This document shows positions 1-12,157 of a stretch of DNA of 64,000 bases, in pieces. The notes beneath the pieces were generated by a model. The model ran no database searches. It was not told where the DNA came from and saw nothing but the letters and a program-made list of their open reading frames with translations. Made by a program: the position numbers and the translations under genes. Position 1 is the first letter of the stretch. Each line of letters starts with the position of its first letter. Source of the stretch: Microbotryomycetes sp. JL201 (taxonomy: Eukaryota > Basidiomycota > Microbotryomycetes); contig JAQYUZ010000011.1 in NCBI GenBank assembly GCA_033819885.1, positions 62,001 through 126,000 of the forward strand, given 5' to 3'.

Positions 1-1236
1 CTGAAATCGTGAGGTGGCAAAAGTCTCGCGTTGCTGACCCTGTCGTTTCAAGTTTCACCATCCCAAGCAATCTGATCGGTTTGCCGAAACACCTTGGATT
101 TTATCCTTCTTCAGCTTCGAGCTGGATCGAGACGGTACATCTCGGTACGCAGTATGACGACCTGACCGAAGGCAGTTTCACGTGGCTCGTCGACTTGCCT
201 GTTGGACTCAGCATCGCAGCCATGTTTTACGTGACCGAACCAGAGAACAATGGTGCGATCCCTCCAAACGGCAGCGCGAGCACTTCAGATTCCGTCATCT
301 TGGCCGGCACGAGGAGTGACTGTCTCGCTGGAAACGCAGGTGAGCTCACATTCTTGCAATTCGACAACGTAGCTTCGTTATTCATTGACCCTTTCAAAGG
401 CGCCAGTACTTCAAGTATAGTGGCGATCGCTTCGAGCTACGACCCCACGTTCATTTGGACGGGCACTCAACCCACGTCATCTTCTGGAGGACGTGACGGC
501 GGTAATCAATCATCACCGGTGCCAGCAGGAGCTATTGTCGGCGCCGTGATAGGCGGTATCACACTCGTGACCGCTGTGGCTCTCTTCTTGTTCTATCTCA
601 AACGACGCCACAATCAAAAAATGGCTGCTCGCGATTTCGATGGCTACTCTACGTATTCTGAAAAGCCTCACATGTGGACAACGACGGCAGGGATGGGTTC
701 TGTTCATGGATTTCCAGTGTCTGAGCCTCCTCCAGGGACTTATTGGAGTCAAGACGAAACAGGCAAACCGATTTTGATCGCGGCGCCTGGATCGGGGCTC
801 GCTAAACCGCAAACATCAGATCACGGTACTATGGTAAACGACATGAGCATGTCGGAGGTCGACTGCGTATCACCAATGCAGGCCGGTCCGAAGCGGATTG
901 CTCCGATCGGCAGCCTTCCAGAACCTGTAAGTCACCGAATCAAAGCGATATGATTTGGCTGATGAGATGCTACAGATGGGTGACGAAGACGATGACATCA
1001 TGTCGAGGTCGGGACAACCTCGTACATCTACGCCACCGATATCATCACCTTCCGCTTTTTCACCCCAAGCTGAACCTCGAATGTACCACCTACCGACATC
1101 CCCTCACCACTCTACGACCTTGTCACCCTCACCAATGTCACCGCGCCCTGACTCTCTCCACAGCCATGACAATAGTCGATCTGAATTCCGTGGAGCTGAG
1201 GGACTTGATGACCCGAATTCGTTTCTGCCAAAATGA
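1..1236 (+). CDS. Single-pass membrane protein with Ser/Pro-rich tail, 5' partial
   Basis: The gene enters from the left edge; codons are in frame from base 3, so the start and any signal peptide lie outside. Exons are 1-926 and 976-1236, joined by a phase 0 intron with a GTAAGT donor, a CTGAT branch and a TACAG acceptor. The outer part has a Trp/Phe-containing beta-type segment (FTWLVDLPVG) and a Cys near residue 107, then a Ser/Gly linker. A strong membrane helix (bases about 526-600) is followed by a basic stop-transfer (KRRH) and a cytoplasmic tail rich in Ser, Pro and Thr. The layout matches the gene at 42316-43558: ectodomain, linker, helix, disordered tail. That suggests a fungal wall-facing or sensor-like family. 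No enzymatic motif is visible and the function is unknown. The stop at 1236 lies 84 bp from the convergent neighbour. Confidence 0.75.
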
Positions 1237-1320
1237 TGAGCACTTGGTGGAGTGACCTTGCCAATTCATTGCAGTACCAGTCTTTGAGCCTTCAACGTAT
1301 AAGTTACAACAATTCGTGTT

Positions 1321-4300
1321 TTACCGATCTGGCTCGTCTCGAGGTAGCTTGAAACCCATCCTGCCAGCCAAGTTGCCGGCCGGTCCAGCAAACCCACCTT
1401 GACTTTGAAAGCTCTGCAAAAAGTTTTTGACCAGATTTAAATCGTTTGCAGACAATTCTTGATCGTCCTCATCGTCGCCTCGACCAAACCCAGCACCATC
1501 GTCATCGTCATCAAGGTCCATTCCAGAGTCTTTGGCAGATTTGAGTAGAGAAGCGAGTTCGACGTCCATCTGCTCGAGAGCAGCGGTGGTCTCGTCATCG
1601 TCATCCTCCCTTTCCTCGTCATCAATCTGTCCGCCTTCAACGACAATGTTGTCACCCTTCTTCGAAAAGTTTGTCGGTCGAGCAGGTTTGCTCGTCGCGT
1701 TGTTTGAAGATCGAGCCATGCGAACTTTGGCAAGCTCGGCGTCCATTTGTTCCATGAGAGCATCAAAGCTGGCCAAATTTGGATTTCTCGGCAAGGTAGA
1801 CGGCCGAGTCGTACTAGCACGAGGTTGATCTTTGACAGTCGGAGCAGAGTCCGTCTTTCGAGGAAGCACGTTGACCTTTTTGGGTTTGGCAGGTTCAGGG
1901 ACAAAGGCTGAAGATGCAAAAATGGAAGTGTGTCAAAGATGATGGCATGGATCGCGGTTTCGGAATGACCCAAGTCGAAAGCTCACCCCCACGATCTCGC
2001 CGTTCGCGCAAAATCTTTTGGTATTGATCGGCCGACAAGCCGAGCGTCTCGGTTGCAAATTTAAGAAACTCATCCATCTCTTCGCCCATGTCCATCTCTT
2101 GCTGCTCTTCTGTTCGTTCAACAATGCTAGGCTCTTCTTCATCCTCTTCTTCGAGCTCCCGTAATCCTCTGTCGGCGTCATCAATCTCGTCTTCCGAACT
2201 TTCGTCGTCAGACGCGCCGTCGTACTTGTTTTCGGTCAGCTTTGGCGCGCTCGCCTTGATTTCCGCGGCCGTTGCATCTTCACGCGCCTTGACATCTTGC
2301 TTTTGCCCCCACTCTTCGCTCGGCAACGGGGCCACCAGCTTTTCCATACGCGTCGCTCGTTCTTCGGCAGTCATTTGAGGCATTTGAGCGTCTTCATCAT
2401 CGTCTTCGTCTGTATCGTCCGCATGCTCGCTGCAGGATCGTTCACCCTATCAGCATGACAGGCTCGATCGAGATGCGCGTGGTGCGAATCACTCACTCGC
2501 TAAATTCTGCTCCCTCAAGTGAACCTTTGCCTTGGACAAATTCTTCGACTTTGCCCGCCAATTGCTCGAGGTGTTTTGCCATTCTTTGTGCTCTCTGGTC
2601 TGCCGCCTTCTCACCTCTCCTGTTCTCCCGGTCTTTCGAGTCTCTGACACCTTGCATGTCGTCTCGCTCGTCTTTTTCATCTTCATCTCCATCGTCGTCG
2701 TCGTCGTCGTCGTCCGAGAAATCCTCATCAAACCCGTTCGTGCCTTTCGTTCGGAGAATGTTTTCCAGGCCATCTTCAGTCAACGACAACCATTCCTCAG
2801 AATCTTCAAGTTTGGACAAGTCGGTTCGGCTCGGCATTTTCTGACCCGTGATACGATGCGACAACAGCGGCGTGCGCTGCTTTGCCCGTTCAATCGCTTC
2901 GTCGACCCTCTGAGCGAATGGCGGTCTACATTCGCGCATGCACAGAGCCACGAAGATCAATGACAGCAGCCACAAGCTGAGCACATAACTGAACTGACCT
3001 TGATTCTAGTTCTTGCAACCTCGAACTGCGCCAAGCCTCCCTCGCCTTCAGTTCCAATTGTCGCCACTTCTGACTTGCCTCGAGCTCGTCTTCGAAGTAG
3101 CCAACTTGCTTCAAGCCTTGCAAATATGACTGGTACGCTGGTTGTTGTGTTGGGTCAAAGTAGTTATGTCTCACAAGAGGTTGGCTTTGTTGATACAGCA
3201 TCTCAAAACCGCAAGTCTGTTGTCATCAAGACGATCCCGATCAGCACACCGTTACACGTCCATACTTTTCGGCGCCATCAAGAAAGCTTCTGAAAGTGCA
3301 AGCTCACGATTTTCATTCCGACGCTTCGACGACGCTCGTCGTCTTCGTCGCGAACGTTCTCGGTCCATGTGACGCGCTCGAAAGGCTTTGGAGGAAAGAA
3401 CCGTTGCAAGACGAGCTGAGAATACAGCGGTTTTGTCAAACGAGTAGGTAGAAGCACTGTTTCTGGCAGCTCTTGTGACAAAGCTTGGGCGGGAGGTCCA
3501 GGTTGGAACCGCAGCATTTTGTGGCAGTGCTGCAACAAGGGAAAAACATCAGCAGGGGAATCAAGACACTCGAAGAAGACTCGCGACTCACTTTCAGAGT
3601 GTCTGGTCCCCTCTCGTAGAACGCGCCGACCGCTTCGGCAATCAAGCTCTCGTCGTCGGCTAGAGCAAGCGCTACGTCGCGCGGCAAGTATGCGAGGGTC
3701 GTATGATGGTGTTGCCTTGCCGCTTTAGGATAGCTGCAACACAATATATCAGTTTGATGGAAACGACGTCGAGAAAACAGGCCAACTAACCCATCCGTTC
3801 TCGCCCAGATCGCTCGTTGAATATCCGCGGGAGCTGCGGTCTGGTACTGTGGGTTCCTGACGATGGCAATCGCTGTCGCCTTATCAATGTATCCGTCCTC
3901 TTCGATATCGAACTCTGCATTCGAGTCTTGAAAAGGCAGGTCAGACTTGTGTTCGAGGGGCACGAGGTGGAGTTGTCCGTCGTATACCCAGACCTGATTT
4001 CGAGGTAGCGAGTAAAGTGTAAGATTTAAACATGTCAATCTCAGATCCGTGGACTATGCTGACCCTGTTTGCCGCGTTTTGTGGCGTGATCCATCTCGGC
4101 AAGACTTCTGCGGCTTCGATTAGCAGGAACTCGCCGTCTTCGTCCTCGATGCTGACGACGGCATCTTTGAAATGCAGCGAGATTTGTTTGAGGATCCAGA
4201 CGATGAACCATTCGTCGTCAATAGCGTCCGTGACTTCAGTCTGGCCAGACAGGTGCCAATCTTGTACTCGAGCGCCGTCAGCAGGGGTACTACTGCTCAA

Positions 4301-4486
4301 ATTGAGGTTGAAACCTTGCTTGTGAAAGATGTAGTTGCGCGCCAAGCTCGCTGCGAGGGCCAAGACGCGCGCCGCCGTCTGTTGCAGTTTGTCATCGGTC
4401 GAATACTCGCTGACGTTGGTAGGAAAGTGCAGCGAATAGCGGCAAAAGTCCTGCTGTGCTTGCCGCGTCGGCTGCATCGCCGACAT
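1321..4486 (-). CDS. ECD: Ecdysoneless (ECD/SGT1-domain) homologue
   Basis: This is a predicted 888-residue protein in eight exons: 4486-4064, 3993-3791, 3733-3592, 3529-3308, 3216-2999, 2925-2497, 2429-1987, 1907-1321. The N-terminal half carries the family signatures DEWFIVWILKQIS, DGEFLLIEAAEVLPRWI, VWVYDGQLHLVPLEH and CGFEMLYQ. These are diagnostic of the SGT1/ecdysoneless family, which is distinct from the Hsp90 co-chaperone Sgt1. The C-terminal half is acidic and disordered, with an eight-Asp run encoded by a TCG repeat and several DDE blocks. Family members are essential nuclear/cytoplasmic factors linked to spliceosome (Prp8) maturation and transcription; the role here is inferred from that. 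All splice phases agree with the conserved frame. The start is the first of two close ATGs (4486 and 4477), so the exact N terminus is less sure. Confidence 0.92.
2692..2713. repeat. TCG trinucleotide microsatellite in ECD exon 6
   Basis: About seven TCG units encode, on the minus strand, an uninterrupted run of Asp residues in the acidic tail of the ecdysoneless homologue. The unit keeps frame, so length changes would alter only the Asp count. Confidence 0.9.
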
Positions 4487-4902
4487 TGCGTCAAGAGGTT
4501 GAAACGTGACTTGGTGTTCCTTCGCAGCGCCGAGTGTATGCGACCTGTGCTCAGCCCAGCTAGATTCAGCGTTCAGTTTCGACGAGGCCGCGTGCTTGCG
4601 AGAAGGTGTTTGTCATAATTGACGGGTTGCAAAATGCCGACAAGATGTCATCCTCAGGGCCGCTTAGGCCGAACTGTGCGTTTCACTCTCACGACGACGT
4701 CGCCGCCCATTGCTCGGCCGCCATGTGCTGAGCTTGATTCAGAACCTGTATCGGATCGTGCCGTCACCAGCTGTAGCGCTTTACGCTCACCTTTGGCCAC
4801 ATCCCCCACATTCGCGTCCTCGGCCAAGCGAGCGTCATAGTCCTGTCCACCCTCGCATCACCTCGGGCGAGTGCCGGGCTGTCGATCAACCTTGATTGAA
4901 AG
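4487..4902. other. Divergent intergenic region, ECD / ATG26
   Basis: This 416-bp gap separates the two divergent start codons and must hold both promoters. I see no TATA box, RNA gene or convincing short gene in it. Open frames here lack codon bias or splice partners. Confidence 0.6.
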
Positions 4903-7900
4903 ATGACGACGGGCTCTGACGCCGGTCGGGCGACGAATGGCGAGCGAGAGCCACGAGCGTCTGCGGCTGCCGCCGAGTCGCCAAGCGTTGGCGCCGGCGC
5001 ACCGTCCGGCACAGGCTCGGGGGGTCATCAGACAGAGTCAATCAGCCATATTGCTGGTACCGGCACGGGCATCGGACCTGTCGAGCGGGCGAGCGAGCAT
5101 GACAAGGCTCCGCAGACGCCAGCCGCAGCACGAGCGCACGACGATCATCTCCTAAGCACCGCTCCAGCGCCAGGGCCAGCAACAGGCTCGGGCACGCTCT
5201 CAGCTTCCAAGCAGCTGTACCCGAGAGCCGGCAGGGGAGACGGACCCGCTCGATTCGGCGGCATGGGCGAGCTCGGGCTCAAGGAGCGACAAACGGCACC
5301 AAAGCAGGTCACAGAAACGAGGCAGCGCGCAGACAGCCAATCCATCGTCGGCACAGGATACAGATCATTCATGAAGTGCGTCCCCGTCACCGAGCACAAC
5401 CCGCCAAGCAAAGACGTTCGTGTTTGCTGACGCTGCGATCCCGCCACCACAGTATGATCTCCGCCTTGGCACAGGAAGACCAAGACAATGGTGACGACGA
5501 GGCCGCATCCACACAACCGCCTATGGCAGAGCATTGGCTCGCTGGTGGTGACGGCACCTCGACCGAAGACAGCGCAGACGATTCCGCCACTCGGCTCGAT
5601 ACGGCTCGCCTGCCCTCGTCAACGCCGCACGAACCATTGTCAACATCCAGGGTTTCAGTTTCATCCGTAAAAGGCTCACAGACGGCAGCAGGAGGAGACT
5701 CGGACGACAACGACGGCACGCCACCGTCATTCCTGAGCCCACCCGTCGAGGACAATCTTTCGACACATGAGGATGCTTCCGACACTCTCAACTACAGAAC
5801 GAGCACCGAAGATGAGCGTGAGGATGACCTCGTCGATCAAGATGCTTCATCCAGCATACACGCCATTCATCGACCGATCGCTGCGCGCCGTAGAACTCTG
5901 AACGGCGAACCAGGTGAAGCTGCCGGGCCCGAAGGCACATACATCAAGCAGGGCTTGTCAGATCAAGACGACCGTGCTATCAGAGCTGAACCAGAGTCAT
6001 TCCTGAGCGAGGAGGAAGAGCAGGCAAAGCTCGACTTGGGACGAAAGCACATCCGCCCAATGAGAGAGCGGTCCGAAACGGTTGTCAGCAGGCGGAGCAT
6101 CACCAGGAGAGCCAAGTTGGCGGAAAAATTGGGTGACGTCTTTGGTATCGGCTCAAACGAAGCCGTCATTGCAGGTCAGTCTGAAGCGACTCTGAAACAG
6201 CGCGTGCTGACGCTTTGGCGCATCAAGAGTTTCCTTGTTGGCTGTTTCGTTCAATCTTGCTACAAGGTTTTGCGTTCCTCACGACGGGACACTTGTGCTT
6301 TTACGCATACCTTCAGAAAAAAGAGGCAAGTCGATATGCCTCGCCCTTGCTCGTCGGTGCCCTGACGCGGCCTTCGTAGGGATCTGTCGAGCGGTCGGGC
6401 GCCGTTTCTTGCAGAGGATCCAAGACCAGACGTTACTTTCGACACTGGTTTGTGCTCAAGGACGACGTACTGTCGTGGTATCCGAGCAGCACGGATCCGT
6501 ATTTCCCAGACGGCCACATCGATTTACACTATTGCACGTCTGTCGAGCCCTCGACCAAACACAAGCACCATTTCAAGGTTTCGACGGCCGACAAGAGATG
6601 GCATTTTGGTGCCGACAGCGAGGCGAGCCGCGACGAGTGGGTCAAGGCCTTGAAAAAAGCCGTTTTCAGATGCCAGAACGAAGGAGAGAGTGTCAAGGCA
6701 AGTCGGCAAAAGTGACGATATTTCTCAAATGGCTGACCTTTTCGTCTTGCAGATCTCGATCCCGCTCGAGACTGTTATCGACATCGAGCGGTCTCACAGT
6801 TTCGAGTTCGCCGAAACGATCCGCGTTCGCGTTTTTGACGCCGAGGAAGGTTACTCCGTCGACGAGTACTGGTTCTCTTATTTTCAAGACACAGACCGTG
6901 CGCTGCGCAAAATGCGAGGGGCCCTCGAGGACTATCGCATCGCTCATCCGGAAGCTCAGCACGATGGCTCAAACATGATCCGTGACTCGACGGAGCGAGC
7001 AGAAACGACGTTGACGACAAGAAAGGACGCACCCGCTTCTCAGCCAACCGGCGAAGGCGAAGATTTTCCGCTTGCCAGAGGCAGCTCCTTGTCGCCAGTC
7101 GAATCGCGGACGTTTCAGAAAGGCGAATCGGCGAATCGCAAGTCGAGTAGCCTGTCTACATCGTTCTCGAACCGACTGCGCATCTTTCCTCCAGCTCAAA
7201 TGACGCATAACGTGTCTGCTGATGGACTGGCGTCTTCAGCAGCAACTCTGACTGACAAGTTGCCGAGCGGGACTGCCACTCCGCGCGAAGCTTCGGTTTC
7301 CTCTGCTCCAGCACAGCTGACGGGATCGCATGGTCCAAGCGACTTGCGGAAGGAAGAATACGACGACTCTCATCGGTACCCACCTTCGATCCCGCCTACT
7401 GATCGCTCCCGCTCACAAGGCATATGGATACCAGCAGTTGGCTCGACTCTCGGAGCTGGAGCTTCTTGGCTCAAGCACACTCTAGTGCCGCACGCGAGCA
7501 CTAGCTCAGCCGCATCTGGCCGAAAGAAGACCAGTCGCAAGATTGTCGAAGTTGTATCCGGATCGAACCAGCCGCTAGATAGAAACGATGAAGAGACAGA
7601 AACGCGCGCGAGACAAGCTCGGACAGGAGACATGAGCCGGTCAGTTTGGGACGAGCATGACAGCGTGCCTGGCCAAGAAGCCGGAGAGAACGAGCACGAA
7701 GAAGATGACGGTGACAAGGTCAACGAAAAATTCCGCAAGCACTTCGGTCTGACTGACAAGGAGAGCGTTGTAGCCTGTACGAAACTTTGCTCATCCCAGA
7801 CCTGCGGAAAATGTGCTGACTGACCCGCGCATGCAGACTATCCTGGCTACCTCTTCAGGGGCTTGCCAATCTACGGCAAGATTTACGTATCGACAACGTT

Positions 7901-10588
7901 TTTGTGCTTTAAATCGAATGGGATTTTGGCCAAGACGAAAGTGAGTTTTGCGATGTACTGAATCGTGAGGATTTACTCTGACAGGAAGAATGCAGATGAT
8001 CTTACCTCTTGCCGATATTATCAACCTGTCCAAGCATCGATCGTACCGGATTGGCTACTCTGGTCTCGTCGTTACCATCAAAGGTCACGAAGAGCTCTTT
8101 TTCGAACTCGCACCAAGCAGTCGTCGAGACGAATGCATGTCGAACATTGAGAGTCAATCCGATTTTGTTCAACGTCAACTGGCGGAAGGCAAGACGCCTG
8201 GTGACACTCTCGAGCATCAGCAACATCTCGAACTGCTCGATTTGGCCGCTTCCAAATCGTCAGAGAAGAGCACAGATGGTGCCGATCTTGTACCCCCGCC
8301 AGAGAATATTGCAGGACAGCCACCCGTCATGTTCTGTTCAACCTCGTCAGACTTTGTCACTTTCAGACCTGAAAAGGCCCTGCGGTTCACGTGTTTGACG
8401 ATTGGATCACGTGGAGACGTCCAGCCTTACATTGCGCTCTGTAAAGGGCTTATGGCCGAAGGTCATTCGTGTACGATAGCCAGTCATGCGGAATACCGCA
8501 ACTGGGTCGAAGGCCATGGAATCCAGTTTGCCGAAGTTGGCGGCGACCCGGCCGACCTGATGGAGCGTAAGACGACTCCGGACAATTGCTGAGACCTGCA
8601 ACTAATTTTCACTCTTCACAGTCATGATAGCCCACGATTTCTTCACAATCTCGTTCATGAAGGAAGCCATCGGCCGATTCAGGGGTTGGCTTGACGACTT
8701 GCTCGAATCTGCTTGGCACGCTTGCCAGAACACGGATGTCTTGATCGAGAGTCCGAGCGCCATTGCTGGATATCACATTGCAGAGGCACTCAGGATTCCT
8801 TACTATCGGGCATTTACCATGACCTGGACGAGAACACGAGCTTATCCGCATGCGTTTGCCGTACCAGAGGTCAAGATGGGAGGCGGGTACAACTTTATGG
8901 TCCGTTGGCACTTTGCGATCGGCTTGTGACGCTCTGACGATCCTTGCATTGCCTACAGACGTACACCATGTTTGACCAGGTGTTTTGGCGAGCAATGTCG
9001 GGCCAGGTCAACCGATGGCGCAAAAAGACACTCGGCCTCAATTCTACAAATTTGGAGCTCATGCAGCAACACAAAATTCCATTCTTGTACAACTTCAGGT
9101 GAGGTACGTCCGTGCATACTAGCCGGTTCGAAAGCACTAATTAGTTTGCGATAGCCCTACGATTGTCCCTCCTCCTCTCGATTGGCGCGAGAATATTCAC
9201 GTTACGGGCTATTGGTACCTCGACAATCCGGACGACTCGAGCAAGTCAAAGTGGGAACCACCGCAAGATTTGCTCGATTTTTTGGACAAGGCCAAGCGTC
9301 TCGACAAAAAGGTTGTCTTTATCGGATTTGGATCAATCATCATTCCAGATCCCGAAGAGATGACTCGCATTGTTACCGAAGCCGTCTCCAAGGCTGACGT
9401 TTACGCCATCGTGGCCAAGGGCTGGTCTGACCGGTCAAAGTCAAAGACCGACAGCGAGGAAACCAAACGAGAGATCGAGGAGCAAGAGCGCAAAGAAGCG
9501 CAAATCATGAAGAAAGACTATATTTACAACATTAAGTCTATACCTCATGATTGGCTGTTTCCAAAGATTCATGCGGCGGTTCACCACGGCGGTGCAGGCA
9601 CGACAGGCGCCAGCTTGCGCGGTAAGGTGGAATCAGTCGTAGCGTCGTCGGCTTCGAGTACTGACACGTGGTCGGACACGCAGCTGGCTTGCCGACGATC
9701 ATCAAACCTTTCTTTGGCGATCAATACTTTTACGCGGATCGCGTTGCCACTCTCGGCATCGGGTCCTGCATCCGCAACATGACGGTTGACAATTTGGCCA
9801 ATGCGATCAAGACGGCGGTCTCTGACGAGAAACAGATTGCTCGAGCCAAGCTTACAGGTGATGCCATCCGAAAGGTCGGTTTCTGCTGATGCGCTATACG
9901 AAATGAGAGCCGGAGCTGACAGTTTCGGCCCTGTTTTCAGGAGGACGGTGTGGGCAATGCCATCGAGTGTATCTATCGCGACCTCGAGTATGCAAGATCG
10001 TTGATTCCTCCTCCACCTAAATTGGACCGCACTGCGTCAAACATGTCTGGCGAGTCTGGATCTACCAAAGTTCCTCCGAGCTTGTCCATGCAAGCATTGT
10101 CGGAGCAATCATCTCGAGCATCCGCAGCGTCTGCATTGATGGGCGCTCGCGCGTCGACAAAGCAAGGTGGCTCTACCGGAGCGGACCCGCCTCGCGATTC
10201 CGACAAGACCGGACGTCACGAGAGACAACCTTCGGGTAGCCGAACGAACCCGAATTCGAGCAGTGATGAATGGGACGTAGTATCGCAGTCTCAGTCTGTC
10301 ACTGGCGACGGTGACGTGTCTCGTTCGACTCGTTGGGACGAGGACTCGTCCGCCGGTTGGACGAGCAGATCAAGGTCTCAAAGTCGTGGAGGCAGAGAGT
10401 TGACTGCCAATAGCGAGCGAGGCACGACAGTAGACACCACAACAGCTCAGTCTCAACAGCATTCAAACTCGATCACGTCGAGTGCGGCTGCCGGATTGAG
10501 CAAAGTCACGTCATTGACGACTGGCGTGACTGGCGGATTGACGACGGCCGTACTCGAGGCATTTGGCCGTAAAGAGCAGCAGAAGTGA
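4903..10588 (+). CDS. ATG26: Sterol 3-beta-glucosyltransferase (ATG26/UGT51)
   Basis: The predicted enzyme (1677 residues) transfers glucose from UDP-glucose to membrane sterols; in several fungi it also serves pexophagy. Twelve exons: 4903-5375, 5453-6174, 6228-6325, 6380-6697, 6753-7776, 7837-7940, 7996-8566, 8622-8899, 8959-9098, 9155-9621, 9684-9874, 9941-10588. Domain order is a disordered N terminus, GRAM1 ([13 protein letters not shown]), PH ([13 protein letters not shown] to about base 6697), a second GRAM ([25 protein letters not shown]) and a GT1 glucosyltransferase. The last begins [14 protein letters not shown] and ends with the sugar-nucleotide motif [15 protein letters not shown]. 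Introns 3 (6326-6379) and 4 (6698-6752) have GCAAGT donors; no GT donor nearby keeps the PH frame. The C-terminal 190 residues are Ser-rich and probably disordered. The start is the first in-frame ATG before a low-complexity region, so the N terminus is moderately certain. Confidence 0.96.
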
Positions 10589-12157
10589 ACTTTGTGAGCG
10601 TCTTTGTCGAGATCTGGGAGCGAATGTCTTTTTGTTTTTTTGTTGTTTTTACTCGAGTAATCTTTGGCGTATCAAATGTTATCTTTCATAATTGCACAAC
10701 ATTCGTCAGACCACAATCAGAAAATAAAAGAACAAGGGTCTGTCTCTCGGGATTCGATCTTTTCCGAGGCCACATCAGGGCTACTGTCGCGCCTACTCCC
10801 TGGCACAATTGTCCCGGCATTGAGCGCACGAATGGACGCCAGTTGAAGCTTGACGTGTACACAGACCTTGACTCCCGAGCAAAGACGGGCACGACCCTCA
10901 AAGAGGAACCAAAAAGAGAATTTCATGTTCGCTCGTTATGACTCAGAATCCAGCAATACAAAGCCACTCGAGAGGGCCGTTTCCAATTCTTTTGTATATC
11001 CAACAACTGACGACCCGGTCACCGACAGATGGCATGGGACGTCCTGCAGGGCTAGCAATGTCTCGGCTTTGAAATCTCGTCGCAAACGGACGACGCCCCG
11101 TGCCCATGATCTGGCGCACAGCGTGTAGAGACTACCGACTGTGCCTAACCTCAAAGATGGATCCGTTCCTTTCAGCCTTTCGTTCGAAAGAACTAATCGG
11201 CCTAATCAGACCAGAAGAATCAAAGTGGCTTGACAAGGATTCGACAACCTTTTCACAACAATGCGCGTCCTCGAGCATGAGCAGCTTGGGAGGGCAAGGT
11301 TTTCTGCAACGAAAGACCGAGACGAGCCCGCAAAGGAGTCCGAGCCACCACATCGTCGGGTGCGAGTCGAAAGCAAGTCGGAAAAGAAAGGAATGCTGGA
11401 TGCCTTAAGACAAGCGGGTAACTGGTGATATCGATGGGATCAAGAGGGAAGCACTTTGCAATGGAGTAAAAGGCAGCTGTCTTCGCTGCAAAGGGAAAAG
11501 TGAGCAGACTTTGACGCGCACAGAGCCGATTGACTGACCAGGAGGTTTCTGGTCGGGGCCGACATAATGGAATCTTCTCGACAGATCGAGGAAACGTTTG
11601 AGACCAGGAATGATGCGCTGTGCTGGCGCAACGACACAGAAGAAGAAAAAAGCCGCCCCCGCGCCGGCGAGGCAACAGCACAGCGCGCTGTCCAGAGCAT
11701 CAGCAGACACACTTGTGAGAGAAACATCGTCAATTTGACAGGGCCTCGGATCCGCGCATCACGGCGCAAACGGGTGGGCAGGAGGAAACAAAGGCGCCCA
11801 TAGGAAGGAATGCCTTTCTTGCTTCCAGTAAATCCCGATATCTCAGACGAGTAGAGGGTTGTATGTCTACTGGCATCACTGAAAACTCACTTCCATCTCG
11901 TCGTGGCCTTATTCCCTTGCAAAGAGGATCACGTGACTCAAACTTGCGGGAGAGTAGAGACGCACACATGCACAAATGATTACTTTCATCCGTGTGCTTC
12001 GATTCAGACGTATGCTACAGACCATTGTCCGTGAGCGCTTTGATCAACCTAAGCTGGACCTTGTTGTTGGTCTCCTAAACTTCGCCGCACACGCACGGCC
12101 CAAGTAGCGACGCAGTTCTATTCACGCTACCTGATCTGTTCTACTGGACGCGATATC
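10589..12157. other. 1.57-kb gap, no secure gene; possible small gene at 11250-11800
   Basis: Nothing here matches a family I recognise. Two competing weak models overlap. On the plus strand a charged frame starts at ATG 11261 (MRVLEHEQLGRAR) and runs to about 11418. On the minus strand two frames (about 11710-11543 and 11489-11253) are joined by a perfect-looking 53-nt intron with donor GTCAGT, TGCTCAC and a TTTGCAG acceptor. The same bases read on the plus strand also look like an intron (GTGAGC to TGACTGACCAG), so strand cannot be settled by eye. The remainder should include the ATG26 3' end and the TFC4 promoter. Confidence 0.4.

Noticed and set aside
11405-11500. Plus-strand CLRCKGK as the start of a Zn2Cys6 or similar zinc cluster.
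   Set aside because: No further Cys follow in any spliced frame before a stop, so a zinc cluster cannot be supported.
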